A DNA stretch of 64,000 bases. Source: Flavobacterium psychrophilum. GTDB lineage: Bacteria; Bacteroidota; Bacteroidia; Flavobacteriales; Flavobacteriaceae. Positions 40,980 through 50,448 of this stretch are shown here, piece after piece (the stretch's first letter is position 1; each line of letters starts with the position of its first letter). The notes under the pieces were generated by a model. The model saw nothing but the letters and a program-made list of their open reading frames with translations, was not told the DNA's origin and searched no databases. Location of the stretch: contig CAMCVA010000002.1 of the NCBI GenBank assembly GCA_945879625.1, positions 127,343 through 191,342 of the forward strand. Reading direction: 5' to 3'. The translations under genes were made by a program, and so were the position numbers.

Positions 40980-42413
40980 ATGTTTTTTAATTCCTTGGCG
41001 TTTGCGCTTTTTTTACCGCCGGTTTTTGCCTTGTATTGGTGGCTGTGCGCCAAATCAGTGGCCAAGCAAAACGCCCTTTTATTGCTCGCCAGCTATGTAT
41101 TTTACGCCTGCTGGGATTGGCGATTTCTCTTCCTGCTGTTGTTTTCTACTTTTTTGGATTATTTTACCGGTTTGCAAATACACCAAAGTGAGCGTGTCGC
41201 CAAAAAACGGTTCTGGTTTTGGCTGAGCATAGGTGTCAATTTGGGCTTTTTAGGCCTGTTTAAATACTACGATTTTTTTGCCGTTTCCTTTGCCGAATTG
41301 TTTCAAGGATTTGGCTTAAGCGTGAGTCCCTTTTTATTGAAATGGGTGCTACCCGTCGGGATTTCGTTCTACACTTTTCATGGCTTGTCTTATGTAATTG
41401 ACATCTACAAAGGCCGCATTCCCGCCGAGAAAAACCCGGTAGACTATGCCCTTTTTGTGAGTTATTTTCCGCTATTGGTGGCTGGCCCCATAGAACGCGC
41501 TACGCATTTGTTGCCGCAAATTAAACAAACCCGCAAATTTTCGTTTTCCCAAGCCCAAGAAGGCGTGTACTTGATTGTGTGGGGATTGGTCAAAAAAATT
41601 GTCATCGCCGATACCTGCGCCACCTATGCCAACGCCATTTTTGACCATGCCGATTCGGTCAATACGCTATCGTTGGCCCTTGGAGCAGTGTATTTTGCGT
41701 TTCAGATTTACGGCGATTTTTCGGGCTATTCCGACATGGCCATTGGGATTTCCAAATTGTTTGGCTTAGAGCTGTTGCGCAATTTTAACTACCCGTATTT
41801 CTCCCGCGACATTGCCGAGTTTTGGCGTCGATGGCACATTTCGTTGTCGAGTTGGTTTCGGGATTATGTATACATTCCGTTGGGCGGAAGCCAAGGAGGC
41901 AAATGGATGCAATTGCGTAATGTATTTGCCATATTTATCTTGAGTGGGTTTTGGCACGGCGCCAACTACACCTATTTGTTTTGGGGATTTTTGAATGCGC
42001 TGTACTTTTTGCCTTTGTTGTGGCAACAAAAAAACCGCGCCAATCTAGAAAGCAGCAAACTGCCGTGGAACCTGAGTGGCCTGCGCATTGTGCTCAACAT
42101 ACTCGCAACTTTTGCACTTACCTGTATAGCCTGGGTGTTTTTTCGAGCCAAATCCATGACCGTGGCTTGGGACTATTTGTATCGCTTGGCAACCAACGGA
42201 AATTGGAATTCCGAATTTTTGGCTAACCGCCGTTATAATTTTGAATTGCTTTCCTTAATTGTATTGTTTGTGGCTGTCGAATGGCGTCACCGCAACCAAA
42301 TGCAGCCCATTTCGGGAAAATACGCCTGGCTCAAACTGGGCTTGTGCTTTGCCGCCTTGTTGGCCTTGGGCACCTATTCTGATTACAAATCATTTATCTA
42401 TTTCCAGTTCTAA
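40980..42413 (+). CDS. MBOAT family O-acyltransferase (AlgI-like)
   Basis: 477 residues from the ATG at 40980; a TTG frame start at 40953 would add nine residues with no family match. A multi-pass inner-membrane protein with about 10-12 helices. Conserved blocks are YFPLLVAGPIERATHLLPQ, FWRRWHISLSSWFRDYVYIPLGG and SGFWHGANYTYLFWG, the last with the active-site His. AlgI-like enzymes move acyl groups across the membrane for O-acylation of exported polysaccharides or lipids. The stop overlaps the next start (TAATG), an SGNH-like protein, a common pairing in O-acetylation systems. Confidence 0.92.
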   Translation: MFFNSLAFALFLPPVFALYWWLCAKSVAKQNALLLLASYVFYACWDWRFLFLLLFSTFLDYFTGLQIHQSERVAKKRFWFWLSIGVNLGFLGLFKYYDFFAVSFAELFQGFGLSVSPFLLKWVLPVGISFYTFHGLSYVIDIYKGRIPAEKNPVDYALFVSYFPLLVAGPIERATHLLPQIKQTRKFSFSQAQEGVYLIVWGLVKKIVIADTCATYANAIFDHADSVNTLSLALGAVYFAFQIYGDFSGYSDMAIGISKLFGLELLRNFNYPYFSRDIAEFWRRWHISLSSWFRDYVYIPLGGSQGGKWMQLRNVFAIFILSGFWHGANYTYLFWGFLNALYFLPLLWQQKNRANLESSKLPWNLSGLRIVLNILATFALTCIAWVFFRAKSMTVAWDYLYRLATNGNWNSEFLANRRYNFELLSLIVLFVAVEWRHRNQMQPISGKYAWLKLGLCFAALLALGTYSDYKSFIYFQF

Positions 42414-43294
42414 TGAAGTCTTTTTTGCGCTATATTGGTTTTGCGTTGTTGCTGCTTGTGGGCATTGCCGTGCTATTGGACGTGGTGTATACCGATATTT
42501 ATTCCCTGGCTAAAGACCGCTGGAAGATGGAATACGTGCTGCATACTCCGGCACAACAGTATGACGTAGTGATTTTGGGTTCCTCCCGAGCCAACAATCA
42601 TTTTGTGCCTGAACTGTTTGAAAAACAGGGACTCAAAACGTTCAATTTTGGCATGAGCGGCTCGCATTTGTTTGAAGATGCCTTACTGCTGCAACTCTTG
42701 ATCGAACAAAAAAACAGCATCAACTATGTGCTTTTGGAAGCCGATTTAAACCTGAGCAACGAAAAAAGAGACGAAGGCACCACGGCGCGCTATTTGCCTT
42801 ATTTGCGCAGCAATTCTACCATTAAATCGCATTACCAAAATGAACCCGAATTTCCCTATTGGTATTACCTTCCGTTTTACCGATATACGGCTTTCGAATC
42901 TCAAATAGGGTTTCTCGAATTGATGAAAACTGTTGCTCAGGAACCCTCTTCTTCTTTGTCCAATAAAGGGTATTATCCGTTGCCTTCGCACAAAAAAGGG
43001 AATATGAAAAACGACTACCGCGCGCTTAAATTGCGGCCCAATCGCTACTACCAACAGATCAAAAAATTGTGTGAGCAACACCACATTCGGCTCATTACCG
43101 TAACCACGCCGGTATGTGAAAACGTGAAAGGCATGGCGTATTTTGAGAAAGTAACTCAATTGTATCCCGAAATACACAACTGCGAAGATTTTGTGAATCA
43201 AGACCGTTATTTTTCTTCCTGTGGCCACCTCAATGATGCGGGGGCTCGCTTGTTTACGCAAAAAATTATCAGCAAATTCTTCCCTAAAAAATAG
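42413..43294 (+). CDS. SGNH-like periplasmic protein paired with the MBOAT acyltransferase
   Basis: 293 residues: one N-terminal membrane anchor (FALLLLVGIAVLLDVVYTDI), then an extracytoplasmic domain. VVILGSSRANNHF holds a possible nucleophile Ser (block I of SGNH hydrolases), FGMSGSHLF resembles block II, and HLNDAGARLFT near the end is in the place of the D-x-x-H block with the acidic residue altered. This resembles AlgX/AlgJ- or DltD-like partners that complete transfer of acyl groups outside the membrane. The acceptor polymer is unknown. It is translationally coupled to the MBOAT gene. Confidence 0.7.
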   Translation: MKSFLRYIGFALLLLVGIAVLLDVVYTDIYSLAKDRWKMEYVLHTPAQQYDVVILGSSRANNHFVPELFEKQGLKTFNFGMSGSHLFEDALLLQLLIEQKNSINYVLLEADLNLSNEKRDEGTTARYLPYLRSNSTIKSHYQNEPEFPYWYYLPFYRYTAFESQIGFLELMKTVAQEPSSSLSNKGYYPLPSHKKGNMKNDYRALKLRPNRYYQQIKKLCEQHHIRLITVTTPVCENVKGMAYFEKVTQLYPEIHNCEDFVNQDRYFSSCGHLNDAGARLFTQKIISKFFPKK

Positions 43295-43353
43295 TTGTCA
43301 AGTCACACAAATAAGGGAAACGCAATTCACGGCAACTAAGCCATTTATTTTCT

Positions 43354-43361
43354 TATTTTTG
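43354..43361 (+). promoter_or_regulatory. -7 box (TATTTTTG) of the plsC-desaturase pair
   Basis: Exact TAnnTTTG match 16 nt before the ATG at 43378. Confidence 0.45.
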
Positions 43362-43377
43362 CCCTTTAATTTATCCC

Positions 43378-44121
43378 ATGGAGAAAATTATTTCCTATCC
43401 CTTGTCGCTTGTGGCGATGGTTTTATTTCTCATCACTTTGTTGGTTTTTCATCCTCTACAATGGATCTGCCTGAACGTGTTTGGCTACCAAGCGCACAAA
43501 AAAAGCGTAGATTATTTGAATTTTTTATTGTTGCGCATCGCCCATTTGTTGGGCACGCGATATAAAATTGAAAACAGGGAATTGTTGCCCAAAGGGGTGC
43601 CACTCATCTTTGTAGCCAATCACCAAAGTTTATACGACATTATTGGGCTCATCTGGTTTACGCGCCGTTTTCACCCCAAATTTGTGAGCAAAAAAGAATT
43701 AGCCAGAGGCATTCCGAGCGTGTCGTTCAATTTACGTCATGGCGGCTCCGCGGTTATCGATCGCAAAGACCCGAAACAAGCCATTCCCGAGATTAAAAAA
43801 TTGGGCGAATACATCGAAAAACACCACCGAACTGCCGTTATTTTCCCCGAAGGCACCCGCAGCAAAACGGGAGTTCCCAAAGAATTTGCCCAAAGCGGCT
43901 TGAAAATTTTGTGCAAATATGCGCCTTCATCCTTTGTGGTTCCCATCAGCATCAACAACTCGTGGAAATTTGTAAAATATGGATTTTTCCCTTTTGGTTT
44001 GGGAAATCGTATTATCTTTACCCTCCACGAGCCAATTCCTGTAAAAGATTATTTGTTTGAGGAACTCATGGTTCGCACCGAAAGCACCATAAAAAAAGCA
44101 ATAAACGAAGTAAAGATTTAA
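43378..44121 (+). CDS. plsC: 1-acyl-sn-glycerol-3-phosphate acyltransferase (PlsC-like)
   Basis: 247 residues. An N-terminal membrane region is followed by the acyltransferase motifs: NHQSLYD (NHxxxxD, catalytic), GGSAVIDRKD and FPEGTRSK (EGTR). The enzyme adds the second acyl chain to make phosphatidic acid. The gene is 36 nt upstream of an acyl-ACP desaturase, a fitting pair: one makes unsaturated acyl chains, the other places them into phospholipid. Confidence 0.88.
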   Translation: MEKIISYPLSLVAMVLFLITLLVFHPLQWICLNVFGYQAHKKSVDYLNFLLLRIAHLLGTRYKIENRELLPKGVPLIFVANHQSLYDIIGLIWFTRRFHPKFVSKKELARGIPSVSFNLRHGGSAVIDRKDPKQAIPEIKKLGEYIEKHHRTAVIFPEGTRSKTGVPKEFAQSGLKILCKYAPSSFVVPISINNSWKFVKYGFFPFGLGNRIIFTLHEPIPVKDYLFEELMVRTESTIKKAINEVKI

Positions 44122-44157
44122 AGCCAAGCGCCAAATTTTTATCAAAAAAACGCAAGC

Positions 44158-45147
44158 ATGTCTATAAAAAACATTCGTCTGGAAGTGATGCAATTTCTAG
44201 AAAACAAAGTCGAAGGGTTCATGGATCAATACTTGATTCCCGTGGAAAAAATTTGGCAGCCGTCTGACTTTTTACCCAATTCTGAAAGCGAAACCTTCTT
44301 TGAAGAAGTGAAAGAATTGCGCGAATTAGCCAAAGATTTACCTTATGATTTTTGGGTAGCTATGGTAGGTGACACCATTACCGAGGAAGCTCTTCCTACC
44401 TACGAATCTTGGTTAATGGACGTGGATGGCGTAGACAATGTGGAGCGCAACGGTTGGGCAAAATGGGTGCGACAATGGACCGGCGAAGAAAACCGTCACG
44501 GCGATATGCTCAACAAATACCTTTATCTTTCTGGACGTGTTAACATGCGCGAAGTAGAAATGACTTCCCAACACCTCATCAACGACGGCTTTGACATTGG
44601 AACCGGACGTGATCCGTATAAAAACTTTGTGTACACTTCGTTTCAAGAATTGGCTACCTATGTTTCGCACAACCGCGTATCGCAAATTGCCAAAAGTTAT
44701 GGCGACCACAAATTGGCCAAAATGTGCAAAATGATTGCCGGAGACGAAATGCGTCATCACCACGCTTACTCCGAATTTGTCACTCAAATTTTCAAGATAG
44801 ATCCAAGCGAAATGATGATGGCTTTTCTCTATATGATGAAGCTAAAAATTACTATGCCAGCCGTGTTTTTGAGAGAATCAGGAGAAGCAATGGGCTCTGC
44901 CTTTGAGCAATTCTCGAATTCTGCCCAACGCATTGGCGTCTATACTTCACAAGACTATGTGGAGATTTTACAAAAACTCATCGAAAAATGGGAAATAGAC
45001 AAAATGACGGGCCTCACCGACGAAGCCGAAAAAGCGCGTGATTACTTGATGAAATTACCCGATCGCATGGCTAGAATTGCCGAACGTTTGGTAATTCCAC
45101 CTGATCCGTTTGTATTCAAATGGGTACAACCGGCCATCATTAGCTAA
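44158..45147 (+). CDS. Acyl-ACP desaturase (ferritin-like di-iron)
   Basis: 329 residues. Di-iron motifs EENRHG (E-E-x-R-H) and DEMRHHHAY (D-E-x-R-H) are both intact, about 80 residues apart, as in plant stearoyl-ACP desaturases and bacterial DesA-type enzymes. It would insert a double bond into an ACP-bound acyl chain using O2 and reduced ferredoxin. It is likely important for membrane fluidity in a cool-water bacterium, which is inference. Probably co-transcribed with plsC. Confidence 0.92.
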   Translation: MSIKNIRLEVMQFLENKVEGFMDQYLIPVEKIWQPSDFLPNSESETFFEEVKELRELAKDLPYDFWVAMVGDTITEEALPTYESWLMDVDGVDNVERNGWAKWVRQWTGEENRHGDMLNKYLYLSGRVNMREVEMTSQHLINDGFDIGTGRDPYKNFVYTSFQELATYVSHNRVSQIAKSYGDHKLAKMCKMIAGDEMRHHHAYSEFVTQIFKIDPSEMMMAFLYMMKLKITMPAVFLRESGEAMGSAFEQFSNSAQRIGVYTSQDYVEILQKLIEKWEIDKMTGLTDEAEKARDYLMKLPDRMARIAERLVIPPDPFVFKWVQPAIIS

Positions 45148-45230
45148 TTGTACTACATTCTAATTCTAATCCAAATGTTGCTGTTTGATTTCTTTCAAAT
45201 AGCAACATTTTTCACTTCTAAAACAACCCT

Positions 45231-45887
45231 ATGGTCGAATCAACCTTAGTGAATGACACCATTCGTTTTGTAAAAAAACAACTCGAAGCTGCCGAAGGCG
45301 GACACGATTGGTTCCATATTGAGCGCGTGTACAAATTGGCCCTGCGCATTGCCCAGAACGAGGCCGATGTAGATGTATTGGTGGTGCAATTGGCTGCTTT
45401 GCTGCACGACATTGCCGACAGTAAATTTCATGGTGGTGACGAATCCATCGGACCGCGTTTGGCACACGAATTTCTATCGGCCCAACAATTGCCCGAAGCC
45501 CAATTGGCGCATGTTATTGCTATAATCGAAAACATATCTTTTAAAGGCGGCAACGAAGTCCACACTTTTTTCTCCAAAGAACTGGCTGTGGTACAAGACG
45601 CCGATCGATTGGATGCCATTGGCGCCATTGGCATTGCCCGCACCTTCAACTATGGCGGATTTAAAAATCGTGCGCTGTATAATCCGGCTATTCCGCCCGA
45701 TTTACACCTAAGCAAGGCCGCCTACAAAAGTAGTACGGCGCCCACCTTGAATCATTTTTACGAAAAATTATTGCGCCTCAAAGACCTGATGCACACCGAA
45801 ACCGCGCGTGAACTAGCGGCCGAACGCCACCAATTTATGGAACAATTTCTCTCCCGGTTTTATGCCGAATGGGAGGGGAAAGCATAA
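45231..45887 (+). CDS. HD-domain phosphohydrolase (YpgQ-like)
   Basis: 218 residues. HD motifs in order: GGHDWFHIERVYKLAL (H), LLHDIADSKFHGG (HD), then DADRLDAIGAIGIARTF (D). The layout resembles YpgQ/YedJ-type HD proteins, some of which hydrolyse deoxynucleoside triphosphates. The true substrate cannot be inferred. The gene stands alone and is followed by a strong terminator. Confidence 0.85.
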   Translation: MVESTLVNDTIRFVKKQLEAAEGGHDWFHIERVYKLALRIAQNEADVDVLVVQLAALLHDIADSKFHGGDESIGPRLAHEFLSAQQLPEAQLAHVIAIIENISFKGGNEVHTFFSKELAVVQDADRLDAIGAIGIARTFNYGGFKNRALYNPAIPPDLHLSKAAYKSSTAPTLNHFYEKLLRLKDLMHTETARELAAERHQFMEQFLSRFYAEWEGKA

Positions 45888-45890
45888 AAA

Positions 45891-45911
45891 AAGAGGACCT
45901 CAAGTCCTCTT
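45891..45911. terminator. Bidirectional terminator after the HD gene
   Basis: AAGAGGAC/GTCCTCTT perfect stem with a CTCAA loop and flanking A and T runs, between converging genes. Confidence 0.88.
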
Positions 45912-45933
45912 TTTTATTAAGCTAGTTTTGCGC

Positions 45934-47490
45934 TTACAAACTAATGCGCAACAACTGTTTTTTCTTTCCTTTTCGTCCAATGAAAAATACAGATTCTTTG
46001 GTTAAAGCTCCGTCAGACACCATGAAAGGCACTTCAGAATCTTTGTCGTCTAGGATTTCTTGGTAATCAAAATCTCCGTTTGGTTTGATGCGGATGATGT
46101 TTAAATTCGAACGTTTGGTACTGGTTTGACCAAATTGAATGCGGTCATTACTCAATTTTTTTACTTTCTCTCCGGTATTGATAAAGAAGTACGTATCATC
46201 TCCTTTTATCGTTGAGGTATACGAGATATACGAGCTGTCTCCCGAAGTGGCTTGTCTTTTGTTGATGTTTCGCGCCCAAACAATATCGCCGGCAGGACTA
46301 ATTTTGGCACTCACAATATCATCATAGTGGTAAATGGTTTGGGTAGTTCCACCGCCATTTCCGTTGGAAACATAATGGGTAGTGATGTAAAACTCTTCGG
46401 CATTGAATACAATTTCATTGGATGAAGTGATCAAAATTTTACGGAACGATAAGTTTTTCAACTCTTTGTCTTTGTCTTTTCCGTATTTGTCAATCATGAA
46501 TTGCTCAGTAAACGGATTGAATTTAGATTTTTTGATTTCTAAAGTTACCGGATCCAATTCAAAGTACGAAATTCCTTTGAAGCGGTTGTCACCGCGCGCC
46601 GAATAAAACCCGATACAGGTTAAACGGTCTTGAAAAATAATGGTTTTTAAGGAAGCCGCAAAGTTGTCATTGGTGTCAAATACTTGCGTTTTCTCTGAAT
46701 CTTTTGTGATGCGCGTGAGTTCATATTGGTAACGACCACCTTCTTTTTTCTTTTTCTTTTCGGCGGTAAATACTTTCCCTAGCAAGTACAAAGTGCTTCC
46801 GTCTTTGGACACGTCAATGTTCTCAAAACGGAATTTTTTGTCTTGGATGTTCCGTTTAAAGGTGTGCTCAAATTTTTGATTCAATTTGTTGTCATACAAA
46901 TACAACTTGTGCGTTTCGTTGTCTTTGTCTTTGATGTCCACGGTAATGGCAAAGGCATTTCGGTCTTCGTTTACGATCATCGAAGCGCCCCAGTCGCCGT
47001 CAAATCCGCTCATCGAGAACAAGCTAAATTGTTTGATTTCTTCGCTTTTTAAACGGAACAATTCTTTTTTGGAGAATTTAAAATCGTTGATATTGGCATT
47101 GATCGATGAACAGATATACGATTTTGCATCGCGGTTGTATAAAAACTCCACAATGTTCACTTGTTCGCCATCCATAATTACACCCAAAACCGAGCTTTGT
47201 TTCTCCACATCCGAGTACTTCATTTCGTATTCGTATTCTTTGATGAGTTTCATATTGGCATCGTAATGCTCAATATAATAGCCAATTCCTGAGGAGAACA
47301 CGCCGCCTTGGTACGAACGTACAATAACTACACCACCTTTGCTGTCGTCTTCTACCAATACAATTGTAGATCGTTTGTATTCGTCTTTAAAAACATCACT
47401 GATTTTAAGTTGGAATGGGATTTGTTGTGCCTGAACGCAAGAAGCGCTCAATAGCAAAGCCATGGCGATGCTTTTAAAAATGTGTTTCAT
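45934..47490 (-). CDS. Unknown secreted protein
   Basis: 518 residues with a Sec signal (MKHIFKSIAMALLLSASCVQAQQ). The chain is rich in short beta strands with repeated patterns such as YDNKLNQKFEHTF and KDGSTLYLLGKVF, suggesting a propeller-like fold, but I recognise no defined family. A Lys-rich loop (AEKKKKKEGGRY) interrupts it. Position, last of six co-directional genes beginning with the AraC regulator and hemH, may only mean read-through. Homologues are common in Flavobacteria as conserved hypotheticals, from memory. Confidence 0.7.
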   Translation of the reverse strand: MKHIFKSIAMALLLSASCVQAQQIPFQLKISDVFKDEYKRSTIVLVEDDSKGGVVIVRSYQGGVFSSGIGYYIEHYDANMKLIKEYEYEMKYSDVEKQSSVLGVIMDGEQVNIVEFLYNRDAKSYICSSINANINDFKFSKKELFRLKSEEIKQFSLFSMSGFDGDWGASMIVNEDRNAFAITVDIKDKDNETHKLYLYDNKLNQKFEHTFKRNIQDKKFRFENIDVSKDGSTLYLLGKVFTAEKKKKKEGGRYQYELTRITKDSEKTQVFDTNDNFAASLKTIIFQDRLTCIGFYSARGDNRFKGISYFELDPVTLEIKKSKFNPFTEQFMIDKYGKDKDKELKNLSFRKILITSSNEIVFNAEEFYITTHYVSNGNGGGTTQTIYHYDDIVSAKISPAGDIVWARNINKRQATSGDSSYISYTSTIKGDDTYFFINTGEKVKKLSNDRIQFGQTSTKRSNLNIIRIKPNGDFDYQEILDDKDSEVPFMVSDGALTKESVFFIGRKGKKKQLLRISL

Positions 47491-47516
47491 GTAAAGGGGT
47501 TAAAATAAATAATGGA

Positions 47517-48299
47517 TTAATTTCCCTGAAATTCAGGTTTTCTTTTTTCTAAAAAAGCGGTGGTGCCTTCTTTGAAGTCGGCGGTGCCAAAGCAGGTTCC
47601 AAACGAGGCAATCTCGGTGGCAAAGCCATTTTGATCTTTGGCAAAATTTGCATTCACTGCGTGTATGGCATGGCCAATGGCGACAGGCGAATTTTTAGCA
47701 ATTTTAGCGGCCAAGGTTTGACTAAGTTCCAATAACTGATCTATCGGAACCACGTGATTTACCAAACCACAAGCCAGTGCTTCGTGAGCCGTGAGCATGT
47801 TGGCAGTAAGGATGAGTTCCATGGCGCGGCCTTTGCCTACCAATTGCGGCAAACGTTGGGTTCCGCCATAGCCGGGAATTACACCCAAAGTCACTTCGGG
47901 CAAGCCCATTTTGGCGTTGTCGGATGCAATCCGAAAATGACACGCCATAGCCAATTCCAAACCGCCGCCCAACGCAAATCCATTAATGGCGGCAATAACG
48001 GGAGTAGTTAAATTTTGGATAAAATCAAAGACCAATTCCTGCCCTTGCGCTGCCAATTCACTTCCTTGGGCTACTGAAAAACCGGCAAATTCTGAGATGT
48101 CGGCGCCCGCAACAAATGCTTTTTCGCCAGACCCCGTGAGGATGATTACGCGCACGGTTTTCTCTGTTTCTAAAGCTTTGAATGCTTCGTGCAATTCGCT
48201 CAAGGTGGCTTTATTGAGCGCGTTCAATTTGGTAGGACGATTAATCGTAACTACGGCTATCGAATCGGTTTGGGAAACTAAGATATTTTCGAACAACAT
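47517..48299 (-). CDS. Enoyl-CoA hydratase/isomerase family protein
   Basis: 260 residues of the crotonase fold. KAFVAGADISEF forms the first half of the oxyanion hole, GFALGGGLELAMACHFRIA carries the first catalytic Glu, and PEVTLGVIPGYGGTQRLP the second. Both Glu are present, so a hydratase is more likely than an isomerase. It would hydrate 2-enoyl-CoA in fatty-acid or amino-acid breakdown. It lies 9 nt after the histidine kinase gene. Confidence 0.9.
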   Translation of the reverse strand: MLFENILVSQTDSIAVVTINRPTKLNALNKATLSELHEAFKALETEKTVRVIILTGSGEKAFVAGADISEFAGFSVAQGSELAAQGQELVFDFIQNLTTPVIAAINGFALGGGLELAMACHFRIASDNAKMGLPEVTLGVIPGYGGTQRLPQLVGKGRAMELILTANMLTAHEALACGLVNHVVPIDQLLELSQTLAAKIAKNSPVAIGHAIHAVNANFAKDQNGFATEIASFGTCFGTADFKEGTTAFLEKRKPEFQGN

Positions 48300-48308
48300 A
48301 TTCAGAAA

Positions 48309-49781
48309 TTAGGAATTTAGAATCGGTAAGGAAACCGTAAATGAAGTTCCATTACCCAATTCGGTGGCAAAAGTAATCGTTCCTTTGTAATTTTCAATGA
48401 TGTTTTTAATAATTCCTAGGCCTAATCCCATTCCGCTACTTTTGGTGGTAAACTTGGGCTCAAAAATATAGGGGATATCTTGCTCTTCTATACCCACTCC
48501 ATTGTCTGTAACGGTAATTTCAACATCCGTTCCTTGGCGGGCTACAGTAACCACCACCCATTTTTTTTCTTGAAATTCAGGAATTGATTGGATGGCGTTT
48601 TTCACCAGATTGGTCAAGATTCGGATGAGCTGGGTGCGGTCAATTTTGGCAATAATTTCTTTTTCTGAGCAGGCAAACTGCACGTATTCTTCATTAAAAA
48701 TATCTAGAGCCAATTCTACCACTTCGACCACATTTAAGGTTTCATTTTGTTGGGCAGGCATCGTCGCAAAGTTGGAGAAAGCCGAGGCCACTGCACTCAT
48801 GGTGTCAATTTGCTGAATCAAGGTTTCGGAATAATCGCGCACTTTTTGACGCAATTCGGAGTCATTCGGATCAAATTTGCGCTGAAAACTTTGTACCGTG
48901 AGGCGCATGGGTGTGAGCGGATTTTTGATCTCGTGGGCCACCTGTTTGGCCATTTCGCGCCAGGCATCTTCCCGTTCACTTTGGGCCAATTTTACCGCGC
49001 TTTCTTCCAGTTCGTCGACCATGCCGTTGTAGGCCCGAATGAGCAAATTGATTTCCTTGCTGTTGGCTTCCAAGACAATTTTCTCGTTCTTTTGGGTGAG
49101 GCTGGTTTCGCTCAATTTATCGGAAATCGTTTTCAAGGATTGGGTAATGTAGGTCGATAGAAAATAGGCCAAGCCAAAAGCAATTACCAACATAAAGGCA
49201 TACACTTGCCCCAATTTGAGAAGGAAATTTTGCAGTTCGCGCTCGTAAAAGCCGTCGTCTTCTACATAGGGAATGTTTAGAATGCCCAAGGGCTTAAATT
49301 TGGCGTCTTTGATTTGGCTGTAGGAAGATCGGTTTTTTACTCCGTTGATGCTCTTAATGTCTACATACCGCTTGTCTATCGAAGACTGCACAAGCTTAAT
49401 GATGTACTTGGGAATAGGTGGCGCGTCTTTATCCACTGAAAAGGAAGCCTTGGATGATTTGAGCAATTTGCCATTCAGGCTGTAAATATTGATTTCGAGG
49501 TTGTGAATTTGAGACAACTCGTGAATTTTGTCTTTAAAAATATAACGCAAATTACTTGTAGATAGGGGATATTTGGTGTTGGCTAGCACATAATTAATGT
49601 GTTCTTTAATAGCCGATTCTTTGCGTTCTAAGCGTTCTTGGTGGTAATCTTTGGCTTCGTTTTTAAACTGAATGATCGAGATGGACGCCATTAAAATAGA
49701 GGCAATAAGTATCAGTACAATCATGGATAAAAATATCCGCAACTGTAGGGAAACGCGCTCCAGCTTTAAGATTCCAGCCAT
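48309..49781 (-). CDS. Sensor histidine kinase (NtrY-like layout)
   Basis: 490 residues: membrane helix (about 14-36), a periplasmic sensor of some 150 residues, a second helix (about 190-212), a HAMP-like linker, HisKA with phospho-acceptor His in AHEIKNPLTPM (near 283), and an HATPase domain with the N-box NLVKNAIQSI, G1 VTDNGVGIEEQD and G2 GMGLGLGIIKNI. The HEIKNPLTP signature is that of NtrY-type kinases. No response regulator gene adjoins, so it is an orphan here. It is 7 nt after hemJ and 9 nt before the hydratase gene, so co-transcription is likely. Confidence 0.93.
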   Translation of the reverse strand: MAGILKLERVSLQLRIFLSMIVLILIASILMASISIIQFKNEAKDYHQERLERKESAIKEHINYVLANTKYPLSTSNLRYIFKDKIHELSQIHNLEINIYSLNGKLLKSSKASFSVDKDAPPIPKYIIKLVQSSIDKRYVDIKSINGVKNRSSYSQIKDAKFKPLGILNIPYVEDDGFYERELQNFLLKLGQVYAFMLVIAFGLAYFLSTYITQSLKTISDKLSETSLTQKNEKIVLEANSKEINLLIRAYNGMVDELEESAVKLAQSEREDAWREMAKQVAHEIKNPLTPMRLTVQSFQRKFDPNDSELRQKVRDYSETLIQQIDTMSAVASAFSNFATMPAQQNETLNVVEVVELALDIFNEEYVQFACSEKEIIAKIDRTQLIRILTNLVKNAIQSIPEFQEKKWVVVTVARQGTDVEITVTDNGVGIEEQDIPYIFEPKFTTKSSGMGLGLGIIKNIIENYKGTITFATELGNGTSFTVSLPILNS

Positions 49782-49788
49782 AGCTTTT

Positions 49789-50340
49789 TTAGGAATTTCG
49801 TTCTCTTATTTTTTTGTAAAACCGGAAACCCAACATGATTAATACTGAAAATAAAACAATTCCAATCACTCCGTAAATCCAGTTGACTGCGTTTTTCAGG
49901 ATAACTAAAAACACAACGGCAAATAAAATAAGGGTAGCGCCCTCATTCCACAGGCGCATAAAATTAGAACTAAATTTCACTTCGCCTTGTTGCAATTGCA
50001 CAAAATACCGGTGACAAATAAGGTGGTAGACATACAACAGCAGCACAAAGCTCAATTTGACATGCATCCACGGTTGTGTGAGCCAAGCTTTTCCTAAATC
50101 GGTAAAAAACAACATCCAGTAGGCAAAAATGCTGGCCAAAACAGCACTTGGCCAAGTGATAATGTACCACAAACGGTATTCCATGAGCTGGTATTGTTTG
50201 CTTAATATTTCGCGTTCGGGTGATGCTTTTTCCTGGGCTTCTGCATGGTAAACAAAAAGCCGTACGATGTAAAACAAACCGGCAAACCAGGTGATCACAA
50301 AGATGAGGTGCAGTGATTTGAGGTAGTTGTAGAGTTCCAT
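49789..50340 (-). CDS. hemJ: HemJ-type protoporphyrinogen IX oxidase
   Basis: 183 residues with four to five membrane helices. The family motifs HLIFVITWFAGLFYIVRLFVYH (with the conserved His), the MHVKLSFVLLLYVYH helix with further His, and RLWNEGAT are all present. HemJ oxidises protoporphyrinogen IX to protoporphyrin IX, the penultimate haem step, in bacteria lacking HemG and HemY. The neighbour upstream is ferrochelatase, the last step. This context makes the HemJ call much firmer than generic CopD/UPF0093. Confidence 0.9.
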   Translation of the reverse strand: MELYNYLKSLHLIFVITWFAGLFYIVRLFVYHAEAQEKASPEREILSKQYQLMEYRLWYIITWPSAVLASIFAYWMLFFTDLGKAWLTQPWMHVKLSFVLLLYVYHLICHRYFVQLQQGEVKFSSNFMRLWNEGATLILFAVVFLVILKNAVNWIYGVIGIVLFSVLIMLGFRFYKKIRERNS

Positions 50341-50349
50341 ATTGCTTCG

Positions 50350-50388
50350 TTTACAGTTTTAAGTTTACAGTTTACAGTTTACAGTTTG
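50350..50388. repeat. Short TTTACAG tandem repeat between hemH and hemJ
   Basis: Four TTTACAGT-like units, the last three with an exact 8-nt period, in the 108-nt spacer. Related TGTAAACTGT strings occur near 38265 and 31925. Confidence 0.75.
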
Positions 50389-50448
50389 CCAAAAAAGATC
50401 CAAATTGGAATCGAATGAAACTTCATTTTACAAACCTGTTAGCATCGA

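Noticed and set aside
48309..49781. Complete two-component system
   Set aside because: Only the kinase is present; none of the adjacent genes encodes a receiver domain.
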